A stretch of 64,000 bases of DNA. Origin: an uncultured Bryobacterales bacterium. GTDB taxonomy: Bacteria; Acidobacteriota; Terriglobia; Bryobacterales; UBA6623. Below, piece by piece: positions 51,909-61,445 of the stretch. The stretch covers positions 4,786,062-4,850,061 of the forward strand of contig OX638379.1 of the NCBI GenBank assembly GCA_951813605.1. Reading direction: 5' to 3'. The notes beneath the pieces are model-generated. The model searched no databases and had not been told where the DNA came from. It saw only the letters and a program-made list of their open reading frames with translations. The translations under genes were made by a program, and so were the position numbers. Numbering within the stretch: the first letter of the stretch is position 1; the number at the start of each line of letters is the position of its first letter.

Positions 51909-54900
51909 CTAAAAGTTCAACTTCAGCCCGAACTGGACTGTCCGAGGACCGTTGCCTTGCCCTCGCACCCTTCCAAAGCTCTGCCGGCTGTTCACGTTAC
52001 TCGCAGGACTCCTGAACACGACTCGGTTGAACAGATTGAAGAATTCGGCCCGGAACTCGATATTGAAGTTCTCAGAGATAGATGGCAAGAAAGTCCGCTT
52101 GGACAGCGTGAAGTTCTCGGTCCAGAACGAGAAGCCGTGCAGATCGGGTTCCACGCGCGACACGTCGCCGAAGGTGTAGGGCGCGGGCTGAGTAAATGCG
52201 TCGATGTTGAGGTATAGGTGCCGAGCCGGGTCGAAATCGCCCGGGCCCACCCCCGCGCGGCGGTCCGCACCGGGCACGCGGTCCGGTCGATTGCCGCCTC
52301 CGAATATCGGCAATGCCGAGCCGCCGAACATGCGTAGCGGGGGACCGCTCCTATACTGCGTGATCCCGGCAACTTGCCAGCCCTTCAGGATCTTCGCTGC
52401 CGCACCGCTGGAACTCTTCCCAAGCGGCAACTCGTAGACCCAAGAGGTGGCGAGGTTGTGCGTCTGGTCAAACGGCGAGATCGATTTCTCCAAGGCTCGG
52501 TTGCCCGAATCCAGCGCTTTGACCTCGTGATTTGCCCAGGCGTTCCCTTGGTTGTCGCTGATGCTCTTCGAGAGCGTGTAGCTGACCAGGAAGCTGAGAC
52601 CACGCGAGAACCTCTTCTGAACCCTCGCCTGCATCGAATGGTAGGTGGAGTTTCCTATCCCGTTCGCGTGGGTGACGAGCCCGGTAAACTGAGGAAACGG
52701 TCGCAGAGCCTGGGCAACCGATCCGGAAAAGCCAGCATAGGGGATCCCGATGCCAGCCTCGTGCGCTTGCATGGAGTTGATGTTCGCCCGCAGCGTCGAC
52801 CCCAGGCTCAGGTACGAGGATGGAACTTGGTTAAGGTTCTCCATGTTCGAGGGCAACCGAGTCCCTTTGTTTCCCACGTAGGCGACATCAGCGAACATTC
52901 TGAACGGAAGCTCGCGCTGGATCGTGAGGTTGTAGTTTGTCGTGTACGCTGCGCGACCGCTGGTCGGACTGATATGGTCCGCCGTGCGTCCAACGTTCAG
53001 ACCCGGCGATAGGTTCGGCAACTTGCCCTCGAACGGCGGGAAGCCTCGATCGAGAATGAATGCGGGTGTGATGCCCTGATCCACTGAGCGCGGCTGGCTG
53101 AAATCTGTAAACCCAGCCCGGAACTCGTTTCCACCTAGTTCGATCCCCGCCGAAAGGGCGTTCGACTGGGCGTAGATGAGACCGAAGCCGGAGCGTATCA
53201 CCGTCTTGTCGTCTAGCCGATACGCCAAGGAGACACGCGGGCTCCATTCCTTGTAGTCCGTGTCGGGCCGACCGTCGTCGCCAAAGACATGCGCCCCGGG
53301 AATCCCCCCGGCCGCGGGGTTCGGCAGATCCAGATCGATCACGGACCAAGCGCCGTCCGGCACTCGGATCGGCGTCGGAATCTCGTAACGCAGCCCCACG
53401 CTCATCGTGAGCTTCGGAGTGAGTTGAATCTTGTCCTCGAAAAAGACCGCAAAATACGTCGTATAGAAGACGTTGTCAGTGGGGTTGACGCGCCGATAGC
53501 CTCTAAACACCTGCCCCAGTAGCATGCTGGCCGCGGCATCACCCCAAGTGGGGAAAGACGGAGAATTCGGCTGGCTGGTCGCAAACTTGTTGAAATGGAA
53601 TTCGCCGGTTTCCCCTCTCGTCCGCGCTCGCATGAACCGCTGGTTCCAGTACTCGCCTCCAAACTTGAAATAGTGGCGGCCGCGGGTCCACGACAAGGTG
53701 TTCGTGAAGATGTGCGCCCGGTCCTCTGTCCGAATGACGTGGTTCGCTGTCCCCATCGAGACATAGGGGGCAATCGTGAATTGCGGGAAGCCGGACCTGT
53801 CGGTTGGTATGCCCGGAATCCCAAGCTCCTGGTTCCAGTGGGTCTCCGTGTCGTTGTGGGTCCTGTCTTTGTTCGAGAAGGAATAACCATAAGCGAAATG
53901 GTTCAGCATCTTCGGAGTGACCGTCCAATCCCAGCTGCCACGAGTGCCGCCTCCTTCGATCAGAATGGAGCTGGTACTGGGATCCAGTGCATGCCCCTTT
54001 CCGAACGTGCTATAGCGCCTTGCATCCAGGCGCGGTTTCCACCACGTCATGCTAAACCTGTGATTCGCCCCGTGGCTGTGGTCTGCCTTGACCGACAGAG
54101 AATAGTCAGTCACCGGACTGCTGCTCCGGTCGAGCCAGTTGTCAACAATGCCAGGACGGTCTGGTTGCGGCAGGAGACCTAGCACCTGCGCCGCGATTGG
54201 ACTGATCCGCGCCGAGGGAATCCGATTGCCAGCAAAAGGATCGCGCATGAAGCCCCCTGCGAGGTCCGCCCGGGTTGAAGCCGGATCAAAGATTGGGATG
54301 AGGTCACCGCCGGGGGTTTTCAACTCCGCAAAGTCACCCTGCCGGAATGCCCCTGTAGGAATTGTGCGCAGGGCTGCCCCGGGAGCCCCTGAGCGCAAGA
54401 TGAAGCCTTGGTAAGAGGTGAAAAAGAAGGTCCTGTTCTTGACAACGGGCCCGCCCAACGTCCCGCCGTACTCGTTCTGGCGGACGATGGGCCGGGTGGG
54501 ACTGAAAAAGCCGCTCGAGTCGAGCTTGTCGTTCCGCACGAACCAAAACGCGTTGCCATGAAACTGATTCGTTCCCGACTTCAGCGTGTAGTTCGAGATT
54601 CCAAAACCTCGCCCTTGGTCGGCCGGGTACATGGTGGTACTGATCTTGAACTCTTCCACCGCCTCGAAGGGAGGGGAGGTCCGCACGGTCAGGCCCGGCG
54701 ACTCCTGGAGCCCATGGGGCACGCCATCGATGATCGCCTGGCTCGTCTGTTGGGGAGAGCCCAGGAAATGTTTTTCCCAATTGTCGCCGGTGACACCCGG
54801 CGTGAGGAATATGAACTGCTCGATCTGCCGGCGACCCGACCCGCCACCCGACGTTGATCCTAGCCCGAGGGGTAAATCCATCACCATCTTCTTCTCCATG

Positions 54901-55337
54901 ACCGTGCTGATTTCCGCGCTGTCGGTCTGTACCAAGGCGGCCGCAGCGGCCTCAACCGTCACCGTCTCGGTCACCTGGCCTAGTTCCATTTGAATGTCCA
55001 CCGTCGTCGTCGAGGCTGTGGCCACGTTGACCGGTTCGCGAACGAACCGCCGGAATCCCGGTGACTCTACCTCCAGACGGTAGTCGCCAACAGGTACGTT
55101 TCCAAGCACGTAAACTCCTGCCTCGGTCGTTTGCGCGGACACTGAAAGATCGGTCGCGAGATTCGTGGCCCGGACTTCAGCCGCGACGATCACCGCCCCG
55201 GTTGAGTCGGTAATAAAACCGCGAATTGTTCCCGCCGTCGCCTGGGCGAAGCTCGTGCTCGCTAGCGGAAACAGGAGCGCTGCCACTGCCGCGTAGCGAA
55301 ACAAGGTCCGATTGGGCTTGGCTTCGTTGCAGGTCAT
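51909..55337 (-). CDS. Oar-like TonB-dependent receptor with carboxypeptidase-regulatory domain
   Basis: A 1142-residue outer-membrane protein. Signal peptide (YAAVAALLFPLASTSFAQ), an N-terminal carboxypeptidase-regulatory-like domain (GTIRGFITDSTGAVIVAAEVRATNLATDLSVSAQTTEAGVYVLGNVPVGDYRLEVESPGF), a plug, and a long barrel ending with the aromatic C-terminus TVQFGLKLNF. Start at 55337 has ggaggtg eight bases upstream. Families of these receptors are expanded in Acidobacteriota and are thought to import large glycans or peptides; the ligand is unknown. In contrast to the receptor at 35.3-36.6 kb, this one is intact. Confidence 0.92.
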   Translation of the reverse strand: MTCNEAKPNRTLFRYAAVAALLFPLASTSFAQATAGTIRGFITDSTGAVIVAAEVRATNLATDLSVSAQTTEAGVYVLGNVPVGDYRLEVESPGFRRFVREPVNVATASTTTVDIQMELGQVTETVTVEAAAAALVQTDSAEISTVMEKKMVMDLPLGLGSTSGGGSGRRQIEQFIFLTPGVTGDNWEKHFLGSPQQTSQAIIDGVPHGLQESPGLTVRTSPPFEAVEEFKISTTMYPADQGRGFGISNYTLKSGTNQFHGNAFWFVRNDKLDSSGFFSPTRPIVRQNEYGGTLGGPVVKNRTFFFTSYQGFILRSGAPGAALRTIPTGAFRQGDFAELKTPGGDLIPIFDPASTRADLAGGFMRDPFAGNRIPSARISPIAAQVLGLLPQPDRPGIVDNWLDRSSSPVTDYSLSVKADHSHGANHRFSMTWWKPRLDARRYSTFGKGHALDPSTSSILIEGGGTRGSWDWTVTPKMLNHFAYGYSFSNKDRTHNDTETHWNQELGIPGIPTDRSGFPQFTIAPYVSMGTANHVIRTEDRAHIFTNTLSWTRGRHYFKFGGEYWNQRFMRARTRGETGEFHFNKFATSQPNSPSFPTWGDAAASMLLGQVFRGYRRVNPTDNVFYTTYFAVFFEDKIQLTPKLTMSVGLRYEIPTPIRVPDGAWSVIDLDLPNPAAGGIPGAHVFGDDGRPDTDYKEWSPRVSLAYRLDDKTVIRSGFGLIYAQSNALSAGIELGGNEFRAGFTDFSQPRSVDQGITPAFILDRGFPPFEGKLPNLSPGLNVGRTADHISPTSGRAAYTTNYNLTIQRELPFRMFADVAYVGNKGTRLPSNMENLNQVPSSYLSLGSTLRANINSMQAHEAGIGIPYAGFSGSVAQALRPFPQFTGLVTHANGIGNSTYHSMQARVQKRFSRGLSFLVSYTLSKSISDNQGNAWANHEVKALDSGNRALEKSISPFDQTHNLATSWVYELPLGKSSSGAAAKILKGWQVAGITQYRSGPPLRMFGGSALPIFGGGNRPDRVPGADRRAGVGPGDFDPARHLYLNIDAFTQPAPYTFGDVSRVEPDLHGFSFWTENFTLSKRTFLPSISENFNIEFRAEFFNLFNRVVFRSPASNVNSRQSFGRVRGQGNGPRTVQFGLKLNF

Positions 55338-55906
55338 TTCGACACCTCCGTTTCTTGATTCCAAACACATCTGTGTCGCGGCCCTCCGCCGAGCACAACT
55401 AGTAGCGGAAAAAGGCCGCTGCCACTCTTCTCGCGTACGTGAAAGTTTGGTCTACAAGATACAAACATGCAACCGTGACCATATCACGCGGCAGCAACTT
55501 CCCCGACGCAATTCTCGCCTAGAAGAGCGCTTCGGGCGGCAATCTTGCCACGAACGAAGAGATTTCCTTGATTGGCCTCGCGGCAGACGGCTGTCAGGAG
55601 CGTGAGAAGGGGGTCCGTCGCCGCGGCGGTGAGCAAAGAATCTGGTGGAGGAAACCGCTGGCAGGCTATGGGGATTGCATGGACGGGGCAGGCTGTGCGG
55701 GTCGAGCGGCGGGCCTGTGGCGCAGCGTGCGGGATGGACAGGGACGGAGGGACGGTCGTGGGGGAGGCCGGCGGCGGGGGCCGGATAGGCGTGACGGCGG
55801 GGCCAGCGCCGGGACGAGGGCCGCGAGCGCTGTGGGCGGCGCAGGTTCGCCGGGCGAGCGGCGGACCGGGCTGGTGGGGGGAGCGGCTTGGAAAGGCGAG
55901 CGGCGG

Positions 55907-56122
55907 TCATGATGAGTCCTCTGAGGGCGAGGTGCCGGGCCGGAGGGTGTCGACGACCTGCATGCGCCCGTGGTGGCAGGCAGGGCAGTCGTGCAGCGCC
56001 TCGCCGGAGAGCTGCTCGAAGTGGTCTCGGTAGTCGGGAGGCGGCCAGCTGAGATCGGGGCCCCGGGGGGATGCCGAGCAGGCGGCGGAACAGGGCCAGC
56101 TGGGCGGCGTCATGGCCGACAT
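55907..56122 (-). pseudogene. IS91 transposase C-terminal remnant
   Basis: The reading GHDAAQLALFRRLLGIPPG changes frame at the C/G homopolymer near 56056-56070 and continues as DYRDHFEQLSGEALHDCPACHHGRMQVVDTLRPG, the zinc-ribbon-like tail of IS91-family transposases (C-P-x-C-x-x-G-x-M). Only this tail is left; the HUH catalytic part is gone. Confidence 0.65.
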
Positions 56123-56150
56123 GGCGGCCGGGAATCCGGATTGGGAACAG

Positions 56151-56697
56151 TCACTCGGCGGGGGTCCGGACGCGCCGCCAGTAGTCGCGAAGGATCTCCA
56201 GCATGCGGGGCGAGAGCACGGCGTAGGGCCCCTTTCGACCATTGCCCTGCACGACGCGGATGGCCATGCGTCGGCTGTCCATGTCGGCCGGGCACGGGCT
56301 GATGGCTTCCGAGATGCGCAGGCCGGCGGCGTAGAAGGCGGCCAGGATGGTGCGGTGCCGGGTGCAGCGGGCGCTGTCTGGGAACTGCCCGACTTCCGGT
56401 GGGCCGGGAACGACGTGCAGCTTGCGCGGCCGCTTGGGCGCGGGCAGGACCTCGGGGATGTCCCAGTCCTTGCGCAGGGTGACGCCGTAGAGGAAGCGCA
56501 GGGCGGAGACGGCTACGCCGATCGAACTGGGCGAGAGTTGCTTTTTGGGCGGCCAGGAACACCTGTTAGTTGCGGATCTGCTCGGTGCCGAGCCGCTCCG
56601 GAGAATTGCCGAAATTGCGGACAACGAGGGAGACCTGCCGGATGTATGTGGACTGGGTACGCAGTGACAGGTTGCGCACGGCCATGGCCTCCGTCAT
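56151..56697 (-). pseudogene. Tyrosine site-specific integrase, truncated with stop and frameshift
   Basis: The N-terminal SAM-like domain (MAVRNLSLRTQSTYIRQVSLVVRNF) is interrupted by a TAA at codon 44 (56566-56568). A frame change at the A-run near 56545 then leads into SSIGVAVSALRFLYGVTLRKDW, and on to AAFYAAGLRISEAISPCPADMDSRRMAIRVVQGNGRKGPYAVLSPRMLEILRDYWR. The first catalytic Arg (GLRISE) is there, but the His-x-x-Arg and Tyr part is missing. Typical partner of IS91 transposases. Confidence 0.75.
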
Positions 56698-57160
56698 GCG
56701 CTGACCAAGTGATGTCGTGGGCGAGCTCCTTTGCGGAATCGAACGGAATGAGCTGCCATGTGCAGCCGCCTAATGGTTCCGTAGCGGGAGCTTCCGGGGA
56801 AGCCACCGGACTCAGGGGAGGTGGCCCTTGCAGACGGACCTAGCGACGAAAGCAGGAACGCGCCATCGATCGACCATCGATACCACGTAGCGGTTCAGTC
56901 CAAGCACAGATTTGATGAAAGGGAGGTGAAGTAGCACGGCTACGCTCGCATCGGAATCAGATACGTACGATGCGGAATTACGCGCTAGACTCGGGCCAGA
57001 ATTCGATCTTGCCCCGGGGAACGGCTCAGGAGTAGGTTGATAGCTCATCGCACGGACTCGTATCTTGGACTTGTGCCGTTCGCGAGCGATCAGTAGGGTA
57101 TCCGATGCTCCGTGTGATCTCGGATCGGAGAGTCGCACTTTGGAGGGCCTAAGGGCCGAC
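56698..57160. other. Intergenic region upstream of the CRTAC1 gene
   Basis: 463 bases, the first half visibly less GC-rich than the neighbouring core genes. I recognise no gene. The 3' end holds tggagg at 57141-57146, about 14 bases before the CRTAC1 start, and must hold its promoter. Confidence 0.35.
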
Positions 57161-58765
57161 ATGCATTTCAAGCTTGCACTGCTGCTCATCGCTTGTGCAG
57201 TCGCTACGTGTGCGGAGAACAGTCCCATCCGATTCGAATACAGCGCCGTCGATTTCGTGCTGGAAAACGGCCAGACACCGCGTCTGCACGCCCCGGAGAC
57301 GATGGCTGGCGGAGTCGCGGTATTCGATTACGACAACGACGGCGACCAAGACATTTACTTCGCCAATGGTGCGGAGATGCCGTCGCTGGTCAAGAGAGAT
57401 CCAAGATTTTGGAACCGGCTCTTCGCGAACGACGGCGAGGCTCACTTCACCGACGCCACCAAATCCTCAGGGCTAGCGGGAAGCGGGTATGCGACCGGAG
57501 TCTCCGTTGGCGACTTTGACGATGACGGCGACTACGACCTGTTTGTGGCCGGTGTGCATCAATACACGCTCTTTCGCAACGATGGTGACGGCACCTTTAG
57601 TGACGTCACCGAGTCCGCAGGTCTGCGTGCGACCGACCCAGAGCATGGACCGATGTGGGCTGTCGATTCCGCTTGGATCGATTACAACAGGGATTCGAAG
57701 CTCGACCTGTTCGTCGTCAACTACCTAGCCTGGGACGCGGAGACCGAGAGCGTCTGCGACGATTATTGCCATCCCAAGATGTACAAGGGAACACCCAACC
57801 GCCTCTACCGCAACAACGGTGACGGCACCTTCACGGACGTGTCTGCAGCTGCCGGCTTCGCCCAGCACATTGGCAAGGGCATGGCCGCTGCGATAGCGGA
57901 CTTCGACCGCGACGGCGATCTCGACATCTTCGTCCCGAACGACAAGATGTTCAATTTCTTGTTCCTGAACAACGGCAGCGGCTCATTCCGTGAGATCGCC
58001 TTCGACGCAGCCGTCGCACTACCCGAGGCAGGTATGTACGTCTCCGGCATGGGAAGTGATTTTCGAGACTGGGACAACGACGGATTGCCGGACATCGTCT
58101 TCGTCGCGCTCGAACATGAAACCTTTCCGCTGTTTCGGAATACCGGGAACGGTGACTTTGAAGAAGTGACCGGGCCCAGTGGGCTCTCCTCGCTTTCGAA
58201 ACAGATGGCGGGTTACGCTCCGATCCTGGCTGATTTTGATAACGATGGACGGAAAGACCTGTTCGTCTCCTGCGGGCACGTGCAGTCCACCAAGCAATAC
58301 GGCGGCGTACAGCGGGTCAACCAGCACAACGCAGTCTTCCGTACTATGGACGACGGTAAATTCAGCGCCCTGGTGGAGGAAGCAGGATTCGCTTCCCAGC
58401 CCGCCGCGAGGCACCGGGGTGCGGCCGTGGCAGACTTCGACGCGGACGGAAGACTAGATCTCGTCGTCACCGCGCTCGCGCGGCCAGCCGAGATCTGGCT
58501 GAACCGCAGCACCGGGGAACATCACTGGCTCGAGCTACGCCTTTCGATGCCCGGAACAGAGGTTCGCGTTGAATCCGCCGGGTCATCGCAATTCGACCAC
58601 GTTTCCCCGAGCGTCGGCTACGCCTCGTCTTCGGCCGTTCCGCTGCACTTCGGCCTGGGCAACGAGGCGGTCGTCGAGGAAGTCGAGATCCGCTGGCCCT
58701 CTGGCGAGCGCCGCATTCTGACCAACATCAAAGCCAACCAGACCATCACCGTCGAAGAACCCTAG
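57161..58765 (+). CDS. CRTAC1-like secreted FG-GAP/ASPIC-UnbV protein
   Basis: A 534-residue exported protein (signal peptide FKLALLLIACAVATCAE). Seven calcium-binding D-x-[DN]-x-[DS]-x-x-D loops mark FG-GAP/VCBS propeller blades (FDYDNDGDQDIYF, FDDDGDYDLFV, YNRDSKLDLFV, FDRDGDLDIFV, WDNDGLPDIVF, FDNDGRKDLFV, FDADGRLDLVV). The C-terminal ASPIC/UnbV part is present but short: after HHWLELRLS the usual N-x-x-G-I-G segment is missing and the chain goes on to HFGLGNEAVVEEVEIRWPSGER. Such proteins are often secreted with TPR partners in Acidobacteriota and Planctomycetota; function unknown. The three TPR genes lie just beyond, convergent. Confidence 0.88.
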   Translation: MHFKLALLLIACAVATCAENSPIRFEYSAVDFVLENGQTPRLHAPETMAGGVAVFDYDNDGDQDIYFANGAEMPSLVKRDPRFWNRLFANDGEAHFTDATKSSGLAGSGYATGVSVGDFDDDGDYDLFVAGVHQYTLFRNDGDGTFSDVTESAGLRATDPEHGPMWAVDSAWIDYNRDSKLDLFVVNYLAWDAETESVCDDYCHPKMYKGTPNRLYRNNGDGTFTDVSAAAGFAQHIGKGMAAAIADFDRDGDLDIFVPNDKMFNFLFLNNGSGSFREIAFDAAVALPEAGMYVSGMGSDFRDWDNDGLPDIVFVALEHETFPLFRNTGNGDFEEVTGPSGLSSLSKQMAGYAPILADFDNDGRKDLFVSCGHVQSTKQYGGVQRVNQHNAVFRTMDDGKFSALVEEAGFASQPAARHRGAAVADFDADGRLDLVVTALARPAEIWLNRSTGEHHWLELRLSMPGTEVRVESAGSSQFDHVSPSVGYASSSAVPLHFGLGNEAVVEEVEIRWPSGERRILTNIKANQTITVEEP

Positions 58766-58782
58766 ACGGGATTGCAGGCCGA

Positions 58783-58808
58783 CCGCCAAACAACTGGCGG
58801 GAGCTTTT
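58783..58808 (+). terminator. Probable intrinsic terminator of the CRTAC1 gene
   Basis: ccgcca (58783-58788) pairs with tggcgg (58795-58800) around a six-base loop, followed by gagc and a four-T run (58805-58808), 17 bases after the stop codon. The stem is short, so it may be weak. Confidence 0.45.
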
Positions 58809-59002
58809 CGAGCGCGGTGCGGCGCGGAAGCTTCCTGTATCTTTCGAGCAATGCCTTGGAGGGCCGAGCCGGACCGAGGAAAGGTCAAGGGCCAAGCGGG
58901 CCTGACCAGCGGCACCATGCCGCAGGCGGTGTGACGGCGGATGCGGCGGCTCCGCTCCACGCCATGTCCGCTTACTTGAGCCCTGCCGATAAGGAATTGC
59001 CG

Positions 59003-60700
59003 TTACGGGCGGAGTTGAGCCGAGCGCTGTCGGGCGGCTTCCGCCTTTTCATCGAGTCCGAGTTCTCGGTAGGCCTGAAACAACCGGTAGTGGAGCGTGC
59101 CGTCCTCATCGGTCGATGCCCCGGCTTCCAAGTGGGTTACGGCCTCCTCGACTTTGCCCACGGCGGCAAGCGCCTTGCCGAGTGCCGCGTGCGCCAGCGC
59201 GAGGTCCGGTTGCAATTCCAGTGCTCTGCGTAGCGGCGCAACGGCCTCCCTGTGCAGATTTTGAGCGGCTAGAGCGAGTCCCAGGTTGTAGGACGCTTCC
59301 GCATCCGCGGGCGAAATGGCAAGGACTTTGCGATAGGCTTCCATCGCGAGTCGAAAATTTGGTTCACGTAGGCGCGCAGTGGCCAGCGATAGCAGGAGCA
59401 CTGGATCGCCAGGCTGCCTCTCCAGCGCTAGAACGTACTGTTCGGCGGCCTCGCCGAAGCGATTCTCCGCATACAATGAGTCCGCCAGCAACTGGTGCGA
59501 ACGCGCCGAATCCGGGCTCTCTTCGATGAGACGGTCGAGCATCGACTTGCCTAGCTGGCGGTACGCCGCCCCTCGCAGGTAGATAGCCTCGGGTCCCTTC
59601 ACGCCACGCATTCGCGTCAGTTCTTCGTAGAGGCCAACCGCCAGCAAATCCCTCATCCTGTCCAGACCCGTTTGCAAGAGTTCCGAATCTCCGGTGGGAG
59701 AGGGCGTTGGCTCCCCTGTGAGAACCCACCTCAGATAAGCCGATCCGAAGTCTCTCCTGTTGAACAGTTGGTGATGCACGCGGACGTCTAGCTGGTCCAC
59801 AGGGGGCGCAGGTAGCGGCCTGAAGAACTCCGGCCGAACTTGCGCGACAGTCCCGATGTCGGCGGCAGCACCTTCCCAGTCGCCTTCCGCCAATTTGGCG
59901 AAAGCGCGTCCGAACAATGCCTCGGGGGCTCGCGAATCGCGTTCCAACGCCTGGTCAAACAGCTCATGGGCGGCCTCCCAGTCGCCTCGTCGCAGCAGAA
60001 ACATCCCGAGCGCAGATCTGAGCCCGGAATGACCTGGTTCGGCCTCGATCGCCCGACGATAAAAGTCTTCCGCTACCGCCGCAAACCGACTCCTCTCGCC
60101 CCTCTCGGCCTGGAACTCTGCATTCGCCAGCAAATAGAACGCCGAATCCTCGAATTCGCCAAGCCGATCAAACTCCTGTTGGCCCCGATGGAGGTGTAGC
60201 TTGCCCAGGCCGTACAACGCTTCGGTGTCGTGGGGGTCCGCTTCGAGCAACTTACGGTATTGGAGCGCGGCGGCGTCGTAGCGTTTGAGGCCAATCCACG
60301 TAGCGGCCAGGAGGCGGGCGATGCTCGCGTCTTCTGGGTGGGCCTCCGCGGCTGACTCCAACAGCCGAGCCGCCTCTTCGTATCGGGACGACCGGAACAG
60401 CATGCGACCAAGCAGGAACTTCGGGGCGGATATGTCAGGACTCAGTTCCAAGGCACTCCGAAACGATGCCTCGGCTCCCCGGAAGTCGCCAAGCGAGAGC
60501 CGCGCCAGGCCGAGGTTGCTGTGCAACTCGGCGACGCCCGGCACCTGCTCGATCAGCCTTGCGAACTTGAGTTCGGCATCACGGTACCTGCCAGCGCGCA
60601 TCGCAGAGACTGCTTCCATCGCAAGTTCCTGCGGCGCCTGTGCATGCCCCGCCCAGCAAAGCGCGAGCAGCAACGCAATCAGCGCTCTACCGGTTCGCAT
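59003..60700 (-). CDS. Secreted TPR-repeat protein
   Basis: A 565-residue protein with a signal peptide (ALIALLLALCWAGHAQA) and TPR units nearly throughout, e.g. ELHSNLGLARLSLGDFRGAEASFRSALELSPD, TEALYGLGKLHLHRG, SGLRSALGMFLLRRGDWEAAHELFDQALERD and ASYNLGLALAAQNLHREAVAPLRRALELQPD. TPR solenoids bind other proteins; with export signal this should act in the periplasm. Last gene of a three-gene TPR operon; its start overlaps the middle gene by 14 bases. Its convergent neighbour is the CRTAC1 protein, a frequent pairing in this phylum. Confidence 0.88.
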   Translation of the reverse strand: MRTGRALIALLLALCWAGHAQAPQELAMEAVSAMRAGRYRDAELKFARLIEQVPGVAELHSNLGLARLSLGDFRGAEASFRSALELSPDISAPKFLLGRMLFRSSRYEEAARLLESAAEAHPEDASIARLLAATWIGLKRYDAAALQYRKLLEADPHDTEALYGLGKLHLHRGQQEFDRLGEFEDSAFYLLANAEFQAERGERSRFAAVAEDFYRRAIEAEPGHSGLRSALGMFLLRRGDWEAAHELFDQALERDSRAPEALFGRAFAKLAEGDWEGAAADIGTVAQVRPEFFRPLPAPPVDQLDVRVHHQLFNRRDFGSAYLRWVLTGEPTPSPTGDSELLQTGLDRMRDLLAVGLYEELTRMRGVKGPEAIYLRGAAYRQLGKSMLDRLIEESPDSARSHQLLADSLYAENRFGEAAEQYVLALERQPGDPVLLLSLATARLREPNFRLAMEAYRKVLAISPADAEASYNLGLALAAQNLHREAVAPLRRALELQPDLALAHAALGKALAAVGKVEEAVTHLEAGASTDEDGTLHYRLFQAYRELGLDEKAEAARQRSAQLRP

Positions 60701-61445
60701 CGAGTTTCTCTATTTCCTGAAAGGCGCATTGCCGGATGACGTCCGGTCCCAGTTGTGCCGCCCGACCGAGAGCGGCCTTGGCGTCGTCTAGGCGTCCAGC
60801 CCACGCATGAATCACGCCCAGCCGAAACAGTTGCCTGCCCTCCGGTTCCGGATTCTTTGCCACGGCAGCCTGCAACTCTCTTGTCGCAATGTCCAGGTCG
60901 CCTCGCTTGGTAGCGACATGGCCGAGCGTCTCGTGCAGCCGGGATTCCATCTTGGCGCGGAACTCCTGCCAATCGGCAAAGCGTATTGCACGCGGGATCT
61001 GTTTCCGTTCCAAGGCCTCGAATGCCCGACTTGCATACTCGCCGGCGGTTGCAAGTCGTCTCTCGGTTCCCTGATCGGCGGCTACTCGGTTCGGGATCGC
61101 AGATGCCATGGTGACCATTGTGATCACGTTTTCGGGAAGGTGCTCGAGCTCTCGAACTACAGCTTTCAGAACGCCATCGAGGTTGTCCAGGCGCTCGTAC
61201 GCCAACATCTGGTATTGATAGACGCTGCCGATCAACTCCGACTCTCTGTAGAGCTGGAAAAACTCGCTCACGAGCGCCTGACACTGGACCGGATCCTGTT
61301 CCAAGACGATCATTTGGTAGAGATCGAACTCCTCCTGGGTTTCGGCCTGAGGCATGAGGCCGAGGTTTCGGAACACGCCGAACTGCGCGGCCAGTGGCAG
61401 CGCTCCCAGAACAGCCGCCAAGAGAGCCTTTCTAGAAATCGCCAT
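60687..61445 (-). CDS. Small secreted TPR-like protein
   Basis: A 252-residue protein with a hydrophobic N-terminus (SRKALLAAVLGALPLAAQF) and degenerate helical repeats. The clearest is HETLGHVATKRGDLDIATRELQAAVAKNPEPEGRQLFRLGVIHAWAGRLDDAKAALGRAAQLGPD. Overlaps by 14 bases with the genes on both sides (61432-61445 and 60687-60700), indicating translational coupling. No specific function can be assigned. Confidence 0.8.
   Translation of the reverse strand: MAISRKALLAAVLGALPLAAQFGVFRNLGLMPQAETQEEFDLYQMIVLEQDPVQCQALVSEFFQLYRESELIGSVYQYQMLAYERLDNLDGVLKAVVRELEHLPENVITMVTMASAIPNRVAADQGTERRLATAGEYASRAFEALERKQIPRAIRFADWQEFRAKMESRLHETLGHVATKRGDLDIATRELQAAVAKNPEPEGRQLFRLGVIHAWAGRLDDAKAALGRAAQLGPDVIRQCAFQEIEKLDANR

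Larger units (their letters stand above)
55570..56697 (-). mobile_element. Collapsed IS91-type integrase-transposase element
   Basis: Contains the N-terminal half of a tyrosine integrase followed within 30 bases by the extreme C-terminus of an IS91 transposase; in intact two-gene elements more than 400 codons lie between. Downstream, minus-strand sequence to about 55570 (low-complexity, Pro/Arg-rich in every frame) is typical of the 3' tail of such elements. The left limit is approximate. Confidence 0.6.
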
